NCBI GenBank assembly: GCA_011319805.1
Contig: SJRY01000075.1
Coordinates: 248,001-312,000, forward strand
Origin: Macrocybe gigantea
Taxonomy: Eukaryota; Basidiomycota; Agaricomycetes; Agaricales; Callistosporiaceae
Direction: 5' to 3'
Length of the DNA stretch: 64,000 nucleotides
Shown in pieces: positions 35,494 through 47,448 of this stretch (positions are counted from its first letter, which is position 1; the number at the start of each line of letters is the position of its first letter). The position numbers were made by a program, and so were the translations under genes. Under the pieces are notes generated by a model. That model saw nothing but the letters and a program-made list of their open reading frames with translations, searched no databases and had not been told where the DNA came from.

Positions 35494-38216
35494 ATGGCGT
35501 ACAACCGAGAATGGGATCGAGGAAAGGAATATTCTTCTTTGGTCAATGCCGACGTAAGGCCTGGTTTTCGCGAAAGAGGGGAGGACTATTATGGAGATGG
35601 AAAAAGGCGGAAGTTTAACGATGGAGTACGTTTTGCACTTCTCTTGGTGGCCGTCATAGGCTGAGGTCTTCCAAGGGTTACGATTCGGAGGGGTTCGCTT
35701 ATGAGAGGTCGTATGCCCACAGTCGACATGATGAAAATTACCAAAGCTCCGGGCATGATGAACGTTTCCAACGCCAGGCCAAGAAACGTCTCGTACCATC
35801 GGAACCAAGTCCCCATGTCATTTTCTTGGGCTTAGAGCCTGATTTTACCGAAGCAGATGTAAGGATTTATGTTCGCATTTATCGATGGTTTGTGCTGAAG
35901 ACTTGCCTAGCTCCAGTCTTATCTCAGCTCCAACGGCTGTAGCATAGAAACGGTCACAATTATTCGAGACAGATCATCAGGCATTTGCAAGTTCGCATTT
36001 GTTCTTGACATCCATTGACGTATTCGCCGTTGGATTTACAAGGTTCCTCAAAGGGCTTCGGATTTGCCCAGTTCACCAGCACCGAGCATGCACGCGCATT
36101 CGTAGACCCCTTGTTCCCTTTCATTCAAGTTCCACCTCCAGCTTCTCATGGCGCATCCGCGAAGGCTGCATATTACAAAGCACTTCAGACAGGCTCTCCA
36201 CACAACGGCCGTAGAGTGAAGATAGATTATTCTCAAAGCGCCACCCCTCACGACAAGGGAAGACTAAACAGAGGGCATTTGAACGACGGCACTCGCGATA
36301 TTGGGAATGCACCGGCACCGGTCCTTTTGTTCCGCGGCCTCGATCCATTATCTGGTCCTCAGGCTATATATCAGGCCATGCTTCATTCGTCCGGCCCCGG
36401 AGGTCAAGGGCCGAAGGGCATGAAGAGGATCATACTCATAAAAGACAAAGTTACTATGGCAAGCTTTGGGTTCGCGTTTGTGGAGTTTATTGATGTCCAG
36501 GTCAGTTCATTCTTTTATCATTTCCCGAAAGCAGCCTGAGCAATCTCCAGGCTGCTTCGGCGGTTCTCGCGGCCACCATGTCACCCCAAATTCATCCATC
36601 GGGTTTTCGCATCTCAGACAGACCTGTAGCTGCATCTTTCGCACACCCCTATTCTTTCCAACCTGTGGCCGATATGCTATCCCGCGATGATGCCTGCATA
36701 CCTTCCTCGATTCATCTGGGTGGTGCCGAGGGCTCCTTGGTTCGGTATTGGGACGAGAGTTCAACGGCCGCTGTACTCGACTTCAAGGTCGAGGAACCTC
36801 CCCAGACTGCCATCGTTCCTGGCAAAGAGAAGAAGGAGAAAAAGAAAAGAGGTGTGTTGCTGTGCCTCCTTTGGAAGTCGATGCTGATTACAGTCGCTGT
36901 AGGTGAACATGAGACTGTAGTGTCCGCAGCTGCACCGACAGTTCCCTCCGAACTTCCGATCATGGACAAGCCAGTGACGCTGAATTTTGGCAAGTTGTCC
37001 ACGAAAACAAGTTCCAGTAAGTCCCACCAACTTGAGGAAGTCGGGATTGCAGGTTTTATAATCGACTTGCAGATTCTGTCAAACTAGTGTCACTCGACTT
37101 TGCGGGCGACGACGCTCAAGATGGAGAAGGAAGTGCTACGGACATTCTGCCATCACATGGTTTGTTTCTTGTCAAAAGTGTCAGCCCATCCATATTGAAT
37201 GTTCCATTTAGGAGCACCTTTAAGAATGCTTGCGCCTCTCGTCTCTACTAAAAAGGTCCAGCTCTCATGTGTTTTTTTTTTTTTAAAATGGATTGTTCTC
37301 ACACTTGACGCAGATTGTAGGCAACATCAACAAATGGAATCAAGTTAGGGAAGAGATAATGCATGATGTTTCAGACGAATCACATACACACGTACAGGCT
37401 TTCTTTTTCGTCGAATTATCGCAGTCATTAAATATGTCTGCTCAACTCAGGCTTCACATGTAACAACCGCTGCATCAAGCAATGACACGTCAATTGAACA
37501 AGACCTGGATTTTTCTGATGTTATGGCTATGACGTGTTTGCTGTGTGCTCGTCAGTTTAAGACGGTTGACCAGCTTAGAAGACACAATAAAGAATCGGAT
37601 CTACATAAGGCATGTGATGTCTTCTCATCTTCATAACGACTTTTTGGACTGATCATAACTTAGAGAAACTACAAGGATCCTGGTTTGCGAGATATTGCGC
37701 GGCAAAAGGTCCAGGCTCGACAAATGGCTTCACAGGGACAATCCAAGTATCGTGATCGTGCATCAGAACGGCGAATTTTCTTCAACCAACCTGAAGTTCC
37801 ACTTTCTGAAAAAGACCCTGTTAAAGCAGAAAATGCACGAACACCTTCACCCCCATGCTCTACCAACCCGGGTCAAGATATTTCTAATATGGGAAACAAG
37901 CTCTTGAAGATGATGGGCTGGACTGAAGGCATGGGCCTTGGTGTGAGTGGTGAGGGCAGGGTTGAACCAATGTATGCCATCAATTTGTCAATGTGCTAGT
38001 ATATAAGATGCTAATTCTTCCTGCTACTCTAGTCCTACTGCCTTTTATGCACAAGGTGTAGGTCTAGGTGCTAGCAAGGGCAAGAATATAGGCAAATTGA
38101 CAGAGGGACACAGTGGATATATGAATATGATACAAGACTCAGTTAGTCTTCTTGTCAAATGCTTGTTTCATATTCTGATTTAATTTTAATAGGTAAGAGA
38201 GCGATATAATAACTAG
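35494..38216 (+). CDS. RNA-binding protein, RRM - RRM - C2H2 zinc finger - G-patch (RBM5/RBM10-like)
   Basis: A likely splicing regulator. The N-terminus is charged (MAYNREWDRGKEYSSL). RRM1: HVIFLGLEPDFTEAD, SIETVTIIRDRSSG, then SSKGFGFAQF (RNP1). RRM2: PVLLFRGLDPLSGPQAIYQA and FGFAFVEFIDVQ. Downstream are a KEKKEKKKR basic stretch, a C2H2-like finger (CLLCARQFKTVDQLRRHNK, about 37.54-37.61 kb) and a G-patch (KLLKMMGWTEGMGLG with GLGASKG). It ends VRERYNN at 38216. One RRM1 intron (35981-36042) keeps the RNP1 motif only with a GC donor (GCATTT), weaker than the other GC donors here. This is the last host gene before the transposon block. Confidence 0.85.
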
Positions 38217-38792
38217 TCTTGGTGCATTTGTATTATTTAAAGAAGTAGAACACATTACTGGAAAGGTTTCTTTAGTTCTAGTATGAAAATTCTTTATACT
38301 AAAAGGAAGAAAAATATGAGATTGAATTCAGACTAAATTATTGCAAATTTCAAAAATAAATGATGGAAGAGTGGTCAATGGAGTAGTTGCCCAACACTCA
38401 GGTTGGAGTTGGTTAACTGTTTGATAGTTTGGGATCATATGAGATGACAAGTTGGATATATATAGAATATCAAGAGTTCCAAAAAGAAGAAAAAAGAGAG
38501 TTGTGTTGCTTGTCCATAGTTCTTCATTCTTATATCCTCTTTCTTTTATGACATAATAAAATAGAAAGAGTTCTTGAGAGATGAATATAATATAATAAGC
38601 TAAGCTATCTAATAAGCATGCTTATACTCTTCTTTTCTCATAAGATGTATGGTACAGGTTACTTGGTCACCACTAATGGATGATAGTGGCCAAATTGGCC
38701 AGAGGCTGAAAATTTTTTTGCCTCAATATGGCAGGAGGCCATAGGATTGAGCACAGAAACAATGCAGAGACATTTAAACAGTATTATTAATA
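38217..38792. other. AT-rich spacer, start of transposon block
   Basis: Very AT-rich, CpG-poor sequence without a usable reading frame. The last 100 bp read as a decayed coding fragment (QRLKIFLPQYGRRPIGLS) interrupted by the E1 insertion. I cannot assign it to a family. Confidence 0.5.
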
Positions 38793-38797
38793 CCAAT
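38793..38797. repeat. Target site duplication CCAAT, left copy (E1)
   Basis: CCAAT directly precedes the 5' LTR and recurs directly after the 3' LTR at 53013-53017, proving one insertion event for the pair. Confidence 0.9.
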
Positions 38798-39176
38798 TGT
38801 TATGATTTCCAGGCTTATTGCTATCTTAATGATGGGCACGTGACTCATGGATCACATGATGAACACATGACACAAAACATGATGCAAGGGAACTATGAGG
38901 AAATCATGTGACAGGGATGCATCAGCACCGAGCCAGAACTTACTCATTGCCTGTCGGACAACACAAGATGCTCATTCAGCAATGACTCAGATGGCTAATA
39001 GCAATAATCCCTCATAGCATAGTCATAGTCTGTGCTTCGAGATTGTAAAGTATAAATAGACAAAATGTGTATAGTAGAATCCAGCTTTGAGCTGGCTAAA
39101 TACTAGCATTCATATCCCTGCCTCTCCTCTTGATTAGCTAAGAGTGACCTGCATGCAGAATAAGTTTTGCATAGCA
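38798..39176 (+). repeat. E1 5' LTR (379 bp)
   Basis: TG...CA ends. It matches 52048-53012 once the 589-bp insert is removed (376 bp; one 3-nt difference). A TATAAATAGA-like box (near 39050) fits an LTR promoter. Confidence 0.92.
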
Positions 39177-39991
39177 AAAGCTCGAAGCTATCCCTTGTGC
39201 ACCTCACTACTCTCTACACTCTCCACTACCCTTTCTTTATTGCCCAACAGCCCTGAGTGCTGTGTGACTAAAGGAATCTGCTGCATCATCATACCTTTTC
39301 CCTCTACCATCACTAACAGTTTTACCTTTCACCCTCACTCCCCACCCCATGCCAACCCTTATTCTGGTCTCTATCTGCGGTCCTGGTTTGTTGCATTTGG
39401 AAGTGTGAGAGGACTAGGGGTAATGTTGAGTCTGACCCCATCCAAATCGAATATCACAAGGCTATGCTAGGGTGATCTTTGGAGAGCCCTACCATGCGTC
39501 TGACCAGGTAGTTTGTTGACCCAGGATATACCAAAGCAAGAGAGACCAGAGGACTCAGACATGTGGATAGTCCCCACCCACTGACTGCTTTCTCAAACAT
39601 GCCCTTGAAGATCATTGTCAGAAATGTGTATTGATCCAAAATGAGAAAGGAGTTGCCAGACTGCTGGGACCTCTGATGACGAATTCTTTCTTGACTGCCA
39701 TTTGGAGCATCTTTATTATGATGGAGATTTGAGCCAACCCATCCACAGTTTAACAGGCACCTTTTCCTTTTCCTGAACATAACTGAAGTGGGAGTCGATG
39801 GTTGCATGCTGCCCACATGGTACTATTTGACAAATTACACCAAATACCAATTCCTTTTAACATCACACATCATGGAACTCATTGCTGCCCTCTTCACTTT
39901 CATTACTCTTATCCTTACCATCCTCTTCACCACCAACCCTCTTGCTCTGGCCTGGGGCACCCTTTGAAACAACCCTCAGCAGGCTGAACAG

Positions 39992-40926
39992 GTGCAGAAT
40001 GTGACACAGACTTTGCTCAATGCGATCAAAGAAGAACTAGACTTGGGCAAGAAGCCCAAAAGAATGAAATTAGAACTGCCAGATCCATATAAAGGGGACC
40101 CCAGCCTGATTGGAAGTTGGCTTCAACAAATGGAAGTCTACTTTGACAAGGAAGAGATTATCAACAAGTGGGACATGATAACCTATGCATTGCAATGGAT
40201 TACAGGAGGCAAGGCCGAACGTGCATAGAACTGGGTGGACTCCAAGCTACAAGAGTGGCTTGAGTTCAAAATAGAATTAAATGGATGAAGGCAGGAGTTC
40301 GGAAACCACTCCACCTACAATGACTGGGAACATGGCTGCATCGTTATGCCAGCAATAGCTAATACTCTGAAAGTCAGAATGGACCTGCTTGGACACCTTC
40401 CACCATTCAAGGACTGGGAGAACTTTAAGGTGGAAGCCTGAGAGTTTTTCATGACTATGGAGACTAGGAATGATGCAATTATTCAGATTAAGAAACTGTT
40501 GCAGCAACAATGACTGGTCAAGAACTATATTGTTGAATTCCAGAGCTGGGCTCTCTTGATAAAATACAATGATATCACTCTCATCAATATCTTTAAGCAT
40601 GGACTCAACCAGGTGCTTGGACAATATATCATCAAACTAGGAGGTGTCCACAAGGAGGACATCGACTAGTGGTACAAACATGTGATGGAACTGGACTGAC
40701 AATATTGCCAGGCCCAGAAGGAATTTGGTGCAAAGGAGCAATTCACTCTCAAGCAAACTCAGAAACTGGCACAGGGAACCATAGCACCTAAGGAGCAAAC
40801 TCCAGCACTAGCAACTGGTAATGCTCAAGGACAGCCTGACCCCAATACCATGGATATTGACTGGATGAGGCATGAAGGTTGCTGCTTCTGGTGTGGACAG
40901 AAAGAACACATCAGATGTAACTGTCT
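39992..40926 (+). pseudogene. E1 gag, decayed (5' part; continues at 47449)
   Basis: It reads MQNVTQTLLNAIKEELDLG, then LPDPYKGDPSLIGSWLQQME, a typical Gypsy capsid start. It continues through several TGA and TAG stops to a CCHC zinc knuckle, CCFWCGQKEHIRCNC. E2 is inserted exactly there; the frame resumes after E2 with SDKPLAEICYKKCRDAG. About 800 bp between the LTR and this region are leader with no clear reading frame. Confidence 0.8.
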
Positions 40927-41246
40927 TGTTACAGACGTCGCCCAAAGGACCATTCATTTTCTTATCTTATCTTTCCCACATCCCTTATCTCCCCCGTCAT
41001 GCTGCGCAGCGTGCAGCCATTGAGTCATTCCACTTCCCTAGTCATCCTGAGTCATCTCCTTCCAGTCTTACTCATCCGCAGTCCACAGCATTGCGCAGCC
41101 CATGGTCCGTGCTCGAGTACTGTAATGTATATAAGGACTCCCAGATGTACCAGTAGCGCTAGGCTTAATATTCCTTTTGCCATCATCTCAAGACTACTCT
41201 TGCACTTAGTCTGCCCGAGTCCTTCTGAGATTCGTCTAGCCTAACA
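40927..41246 (+). repeat. E2 5' LTR (320 bp)
   Basis: Same length as the 3' copy. It contains TATATAAGGACTC, a likely TATA region, and is followed by the gag leader. Confidence 0.95.
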
Positions 41247-41360
41247 AGATATTAAGCCTCGTTGAGACTCGCTCAGACTCATACACACACCACGTCACAC
41301 TTTATCAAAGACTTGATCAACATTCGACGACAAGCGGTCGCCGACCCAGCGAGCACTAGC

Positions 41361-43070
41361 ATGAGCGACAAGAGCACTTGGCTCAGAGAAGTAGACCAGG
41401 CATTGCAGTCCATGCCATTCGCAGAGACAGTCCACGCCACCCGCAGAGACACTAGCAATCCAAACAAATGAAAGAGAGAGCGCACGCCTACACCAAGTAG
41501 CGACGACGAAGAGCAGGCATTTCTGAGAGAGTTTGCCTTCACCACCACAGACGAACCCGCTGAGATCCTCAGCGAAGGAGCAGCACAACTCATTGCAGAA
41601 CTCTTCCTAGAAGGAGAATACGGGATAAGCCCAGAAGAGCTGTGGTCAGACCAGAATCTTCTTGCCGAAGAAGAGAACGAACCCATCCGCAAGAAAACGA
41701 GAGAAGAACGAACACAAGCCCAAGACTTTAGGCGACAACAGATCGAGAACTATAATCGCCAAACACAGGAGAAAGACATACTGATACAGAGAGGGCACGA
41801 TGCACAGAGCGTACGACAGAACCAATGAGAACGACACCAGAGTCAAGGACACACAGGAACGAAACCGCCGAACCCCTTCAGAGGACCAATCCGCCAAAGC
41901 ACTGCATAAGGAGAGAATCGCACCACCGTGGTGAAAGTAAGCAACAGCGACTGGGACGAATACTATCGGTGGAGGGAGCGAAAAGGATTACCAAAGACAA
42001 ACGGACCGACCGCCGCAGAGTGGGCCGATTTTGAACAAGCTTGTAGAATCGCAGGAGTCGACCTAGACTACTGGAAAGAACAGAGAGAGGAGTGAAGACA
42101 GAAACAGCTCCAAGAACAGCAAGCCCAAGTACAAGCACAGCAGACCCAGGAACAACAGATCCAGGAACAGGAAGACCAAGACCAAGAGAATGACGAAGAA
42201 ACCTCCCAAAGGATGACGACAGAATACAAGGGAATCATCGCCGACCTGAAATCCTTTACAGGAGATCGAACATCCTTCGATATTTGGTGGAGGAAGATGA
42301 AACTTTACATAACCGCACATGGAGACCTCACGGACACACAGAAGATTGGAGCGGTCCTGTCTAGAATGACCGATGGACCCGGAGCCCACTGGGCGTCAAA
42401 GAAGATTGACACCACTACCAACCAAAGCACATGGGCTGACTTCATAACCGAGATAGAGACACGATTCAGCAACGTCATGTCGCCATCACAAGCAGGAAGC
42501 AAACTATTCAATATCAGACAGGGAACCGACCCATCGATGAATTTCTGGATGAATTCATAGACCTCGCAGGGAAAGCAGGAATGACAGGAACAGCCCCTCG
42601 TTTCCTACTCGAGAAGAGCTTAAACCGAAGGACGGCAGAAGCCGTACACTCAATCTCCACACTTCCAACAGATGGAGATGAATATATCAAGACAGTTCGA
42701 GCGATTGGACGAAACATCGATGAACACAGAAATGTGATGACAGGAGAATTCACAAGCAATCAGCGCAAGACTGGAAATCCAAGCCGAGGAGCAGGACAGG
42801 CCATGGAAGTCGACAAAGTATGAAGCAATAACTGCTTCAACTGCAATAAACCAGGACACATCTTACGAAACTGCCCGGAACCACGAAAAGGAGCAGCAAA
42901 TGTCACATGTTTCAACTGTGGCTTAAAGGGACACTATGCACGGAACTGCAAGAAGAAGAAGAAAGGAAAATCCCGGGTCAGAGAAGTGAAAGAAGAAGAA
43001 GGAGAGGACAAAGAAGACAAGGATGAAGAAAGCTCTGATAAAGAGGGTTTTGCTGAAGGGTCCGACTAGG
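41361..43070 (+). pseudogene. E2 gag (capsid, two CCHC knuckles), several stops and one 1-nt deletion
   Basis: Starts MSDKSTWLREVDQALQSM. An acidic/Gln-rich linker (42.08-42.21 kb) leads to the capsid YKGIIADLKSFTGDRTSFDI and RMTDGPGAHWASKKI. At about 42519 the frame slips: IRQG should continue NRPIDEFLDEFIDLAGKAGM, which needs one more base in the GGG run. Two CCHC knuckles follow, [14 protein letters not shown] and [14 protein letters not shown], then a Lys-rich and an acidic tail. In-frame stops are mostly TGA (41469, 41826, 42092, 42821), with one TAA and one TAG. Confidence 0.85.
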
Positions 43071-43109
43071 AGGTGCTAAATCGCGACCCATACAACTGAA
43101 ACAGACTCG

Positions 43110-46100
43110 CTTCGATACCAGATGTAGATCATCCCATACTCTGAAATACACCATTTCCGCCAAGCGATCTGAAGCACTAAGGAAAACCATCCAAGGAGAC
43201 AAACCACCAAAGAGGAAAGAACTCGCAGTACCAGCAAGAATATGAACGTGAAAAGGAATCACAACAATAACACCGGAAGTCGATAGCAGAGCGGATAGGA
43301 CCTGCATCAACACTGTGATAGTAGCGAAAACAGGACTGAAGACACGACGAATCAAAAAGATTCCCATCATAAATGCAGACGGATCACCCAACCGCCAGAA
43401 AACAGCAGACCGAGTAGCGGAGGTCCACATCGACATTAAAGGACACAAGGAGCACATGGAAGCTATCGTACTCGATATCGGAAAAACCGACATGCTACTA
43501 GGACATGACTGGCTTGTCTACCACAACCCGACAATCAAATGGAGGACAGGAGAAGTTGTCTTCGACAGATGCCCTAAAATGTGCAAAATAAACCACCAGA
43601 TGATTAAGATACAGAAGATGGCTGAACCAGCGAAAACTACAGCCAGTGACAAGACAGGAACCCAGATACCCCCATATCTGATCAGATTCAAACACCTCTT
43701 CAAGGAGAAGAACTTTGATCGCTTACCAGACCACAAAGAATGGGACCATGAAATAAACTTAACAAAGGATGCACCCAAAACGATACCGAGCAAGGTCTAC
43801 CCGATGACACAGAAAGAGCTAGAGGAACTAGATGCCTTCATTGAAGAAGGATTATGAACAGGAAAAATACGCCCATCGAAATCACCTTACGCAGCACCCT
43901 GCTTCTTTCGCAACAAGAAGGATGGAAGCAAACGACTCATCCAAGACTACCGGGAGATAAATAAATATACAGTCAAGGACAAGTTTCCACTACCACACAT
44001 CAGCAAGCTCCTCGACGTACTACAAGGAGCAAAGTACTTTAGCAAGATCGATATTATCTGGGGATACAATAATGTGCGCATCCGGAAAGGGGATGAATGG
44101 AAGGCAGCCTTCCTAACAGCAAGAGGACTCTTCGAACCGACAGTCATGTATTTTGGACAGTGCAATGCACCAGGCACTTTTAGCCGAATGATGGCGAGCC
44201 TCTTCCAAGACCAAATACAAAGAAGAGTGTGCATAATCTATATGGATGACATCATAATCATCGGACGAACACGAGAGGAACTCCAAAAGAACACCATAGA
44301 AGTCATGGAAATACTGAACAAGAATGACCTGTTCATCAAAGGACCGAAATGCATCTGGGAATCATCAAAAGTCCCAGTACTAGGATACATCATAGGAGAA
44401 GGGAAGGTAGAAATGGAACCAGAAAAGATCACAGCCGTACAATCCTGGCCAACCCCAAAGACAAAGAAAGAACTACAAAAGTTCTTGGGATTCACGAACT
44501 TTTACCGATGATTCATCAAGGGATACGCAAAGGTCGCTAAACCCCTAATGGAGTTGACTGGAAACAAAGCATTCCAGTGGACAGACAAGCAACAGGATGC
44601 TTTCAAAGAGCTGATCCGACACATAACCTCAGCACCCATTCTAGTACTACCACAAACAGAAGGAAAATTCCGAGTCGAAACGGACGCCTCAGGATATGCC
44701 ATTGGAGCGGTACTATCACAACAGCAGAAAGGACTATGGCATCCGATCGCATTCATTTCGAGATGCATGACCCCAGCAGAGCAAAACTATGAAATCTATG
44801 ACAAGGAACTTCTTGCGATAATGGTCGCACTAAAGACATGAAGACAATACCTCCTCGAAGCTCGAGAGAAGTTCGAAATATTGACGGATCACAAAAATCT
44901 ATCATACTTCCGGAAGCCACAGTGACTCAACTCGAGACAGATTGGCTGGTACCTGAAATTACAAGAATACGACTACGAACTATGACACGTACCAGGAAAG
45001 GCAAATGGAAAAGCGGACATCCTGTCACGGATGGCAGGATATGAAGAAAACCTAGCAGAGAAGGACGACATACAAATGATCAAAGAAGCAGTATTCATTC
45101 GACATCTGGAAGAGAATAATGAACGAGACTTCGAATTTATGATGTTTGAGGACGAACACCCACGGAAAGAAGAAGCAGAAAATAACGAAACAATACAAAC
45201 AAGAGGAATCACGATGATCGAATCCTCAAGAATAGAACAAATTCGACAATGCACACGAAGGGAAACGATCGTAACAACAGGACTGAAGGAAAAACCACAC
45301 TGGTTCACAGAAGACGACCACATCGTATACGTAGGAGGAAAAATCTACATTCCTCCAGATAACAAACTGAAGGAAGACATCATGTTTGAACACCATGACA
45401 CACCCATTGGAGGACACCCAGGACAATACCGCATGCACAAGCTCATAAACTGCACCTATTGGTGGCCATCAATGCTAACAGACATCAAGAAGTATGTCAA
45501 TGGATGCGAAACATATCAGCGAAACAAAATCATCCGACAAAAGAAACACGCACCCCTACACCCGCATGAAGTCCCACAGCAACCATGGGAAGATATCGGA
45601 GTAGATCTCATAGGACCGCTACCCAGCTCGAATGGCTTTAACGCCATCGCTGCAGTCACAGACCGCCTGACCAAGATGATCCATCTAGTACCCACAAAGA
45701 CCGAACTCACAGCAGAAGGCCTCGCACGACTATACCGAGACAACATGTGGCGGCTTCACGGAATCCCACGAAAGATCATCAGTGATCGAGGACCCCAGTT
45801 CACAGCGCGATTCATGACAGCACTTCTAAAATTACTCGGAACAAAGCAAAACCTGTCAACGGCTTATCACCCACAGACAGATGGACAGGCGGAACGATCC
45901 CACCAAGAAACGGAAGCCTTCCTCAGAAGCTTCACAAATAACTTACAAGACGATTGGGCAGAATGGATAGCAATTGCAGAGTACCAATACAACGACAAAG
46001 CACACCAGGAAACGAAGGAGACACCATTCTACCTCAACTATGGAATGCACCCCTGGAAGGGAGAGCCACAGATGACAGAAGGGAATAACCCCACAGCAAA

Positions 46101-46695
46101 GGACTTCGTCAAAAGAATGAACCAAATACGGAAGGAAGCAAATGCTGTGCTGCAGTATGCACAAACATGAGCCAAAGACAATTACGATGCGAGGCGAAGA
46201 CCTGCCCATGAATACAAGAAAGGGGATAGAGTATGGCTAGAGGCCACCAATATCACAGTCAATCGACCATCAAAGAAGTTATCGGCACTCCGATACGGAC
46301 CGTTCAAAGTGGTTGAAAAGAAAGGAGCCTCGGCATATCGCCTGGAACTCCCAGCATCATGGCAGCTGATACACCCCATGTTCAATGAAACACTGCTCAT
46401 GCCTTACAAAGGACCCCGTTTCAAGATACAAGAGCGACCATCACCACCACCCCCTGAAATCATAAATGATGAAGAAGAGTACGAGATAGAAGAGATCCTA
46501 AAAAGGAAGAAACAAGGGAGGGGGATGCTATTCCTGGTCAAATGGAAAGGATACGGACACGAAGAGAACACATGGATCAAAGAGAAGGAACTGGGGAATG
46601 CGCAGCAAGCTCTAGACCACTTCCTAAAGAAGACTGCGAACCAGGATAAAAGGATCATGACAAGAGGGAAGAAGACCAAAAATCACACTTCATGA
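43110..46695 (+). pseudogene. E2 pol: protease, RT, RNase H, integrase, chromodomain; TGA stops only
   Basis: The protease motif is VDSRADRTCI where the family has DSG or DTG. RT has CFFRNKKDGSKRLIQDYR and the catalytic IIYMDD (about 44.24 kb). RNase H has VETDASGYAIGAVLS and YDKELLAI. Integrase has the HHCC finger (HHDTPIGGHPGQYRMHK, CETYQ) and the DDE residues in VDLIGPL, ISDRGPQF and QTDGQAERSHQE. A GPF/Y module and a chromodomain (MLFLVKWKGYGHEENTW) follow. From 43315 to 46695 the frame never shifts. It is cut by TGA at 43855, 44509, 44839, 44923, 44983, 46168 and 46693, with no TAA or TAG. Position 44839 is a tryptophan in E1, so not every stop is an arginine CGA. Confidence 0.92.
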
Positions 46696-47091
46696 CCACC
46701 AATGCCCCCCATCAGCATTGACAGCAGCGAGGGCAGCCGTGCACCTACCCCCAACCACCCAAGCAACCTCGAGAATCTGGCAAGGATTCTCAATGCTAGT
46801 GACTACATGGACCCCCTCGCCATCACACTTGGCGTGTATATGCGCTATGTTATGACCGTCCGCATGCACCTCTAGACCGGGCGAACCCCTGATGGGACCG
46901 GCCCCACTGCAGCCGAACGCATCGTGCTTCGCGAGGCAATGAAAATGCTTTGCACAGAAAACCGGTGACTTAAACTCCTTGCTACCACACTCCATCACAT
47001 CCGTGCCTATAATGAAGAGCTCATTCATACATGGGCCCCGCGTGCTGCGACCGCCTGGGAGACCAATACTGGGTGGGGACAGCTGGACTAA
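46696..47091 (+). pseudogene. In-frame continuation beyond the E2 chromodomain (about 130 codons), unknown
   Basis: Directly after TGA 46693 the same reading frame stays open: PPMPPISIDSSEGSRAPTP, then NLENLARILNASDYMDPLAI, LGVYMRYVMTVRM, TAAERIVLREAMKML and HHIRAYNEELIHTW, ending TAA at 47089. Only TAG 46873 and TGA 46966 interrupt it. The composition looks like a Pro/Ser-rich linker followed by helical protein. It is either a C-terminal Pol extension or, from ATG 46702, a separate small ORF. I do not recognise it. Confidence 0.6.
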
Positions 47092-47128
47092 GGTTGTTCG
47101 CGAGGACGCGAATCTACAGAGAGGGTGA

Positions 47129-47448
47129 TGTTACAGACGTCGCCCAAAGGACCATTCATTTTCTTATCTTATCTTTCCCACATCCCTTATCTCCCCCATC
47201 ATGCTGCGCAGCACGCAGCCATCGAGTCATTCCACTTCCCTAGTCATCCTGAGTCATCTCCTTCCAGTCTTACTCATCCGCAGTCCACAGCATTGTGCAG
47301 CCCATGGTCCGTGCTCGAGTACTGTAATGTATATAAGGACTCCCAGATGTACCAGTAGCGCTAGGCTTAATATTCCTTTTGCCATCATCTCAAGACCACT
47401 CTCGCACTTAGTCTGCCCGAGTCCTTCTGAGATTCGTCTAGCCTAACA
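47129..47448 (+). repeat. E2 3' LTR (320 bp)
   Basis: Pairs with 40927-41246; followed by the TGTCT target duplication and the resumed E1 gag. Confidence 0.95.

Larger units (their letters stand above)
40927..47448 (+). mobile_element. E2: younger Ty3/Gypsy chromovirus nested in E1 gag
   Basis: It has two 320-bp LTRs (40927-41246 and 47129-47448), starting TGTTACAGACGTCGCCC and ending TCGTCTAGCCTAACA. The target duplication is TGTCT (40922-40926 and 47449-47453). A purine-rich tract (ACAGAGAGGGTGA) precedes the 3' LTR. The LTRs differ at seven positions by my reading, all transitions, six at former CpG sites. Internally there are gag with two zinc knuckles and a pol frame with all domains through a chromodomain. 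It is a complete but non-functional copy. Confidence 0.95.

Noticed and set aside
45516..46679. Minus-strand ORFs rich in Phe/Ser/Cys
   Set aside because: Antisense shadows of the E2 integrase and chromodomain frame, caused by its purine-rich codons.
43315..47091. TGA might be a sense codon in this genome
   Set aside because: Several host genes here end naturally at TGA (for example 3382, 7860, 30236, 32648) and use TGG for Trp, so the standard code applies.
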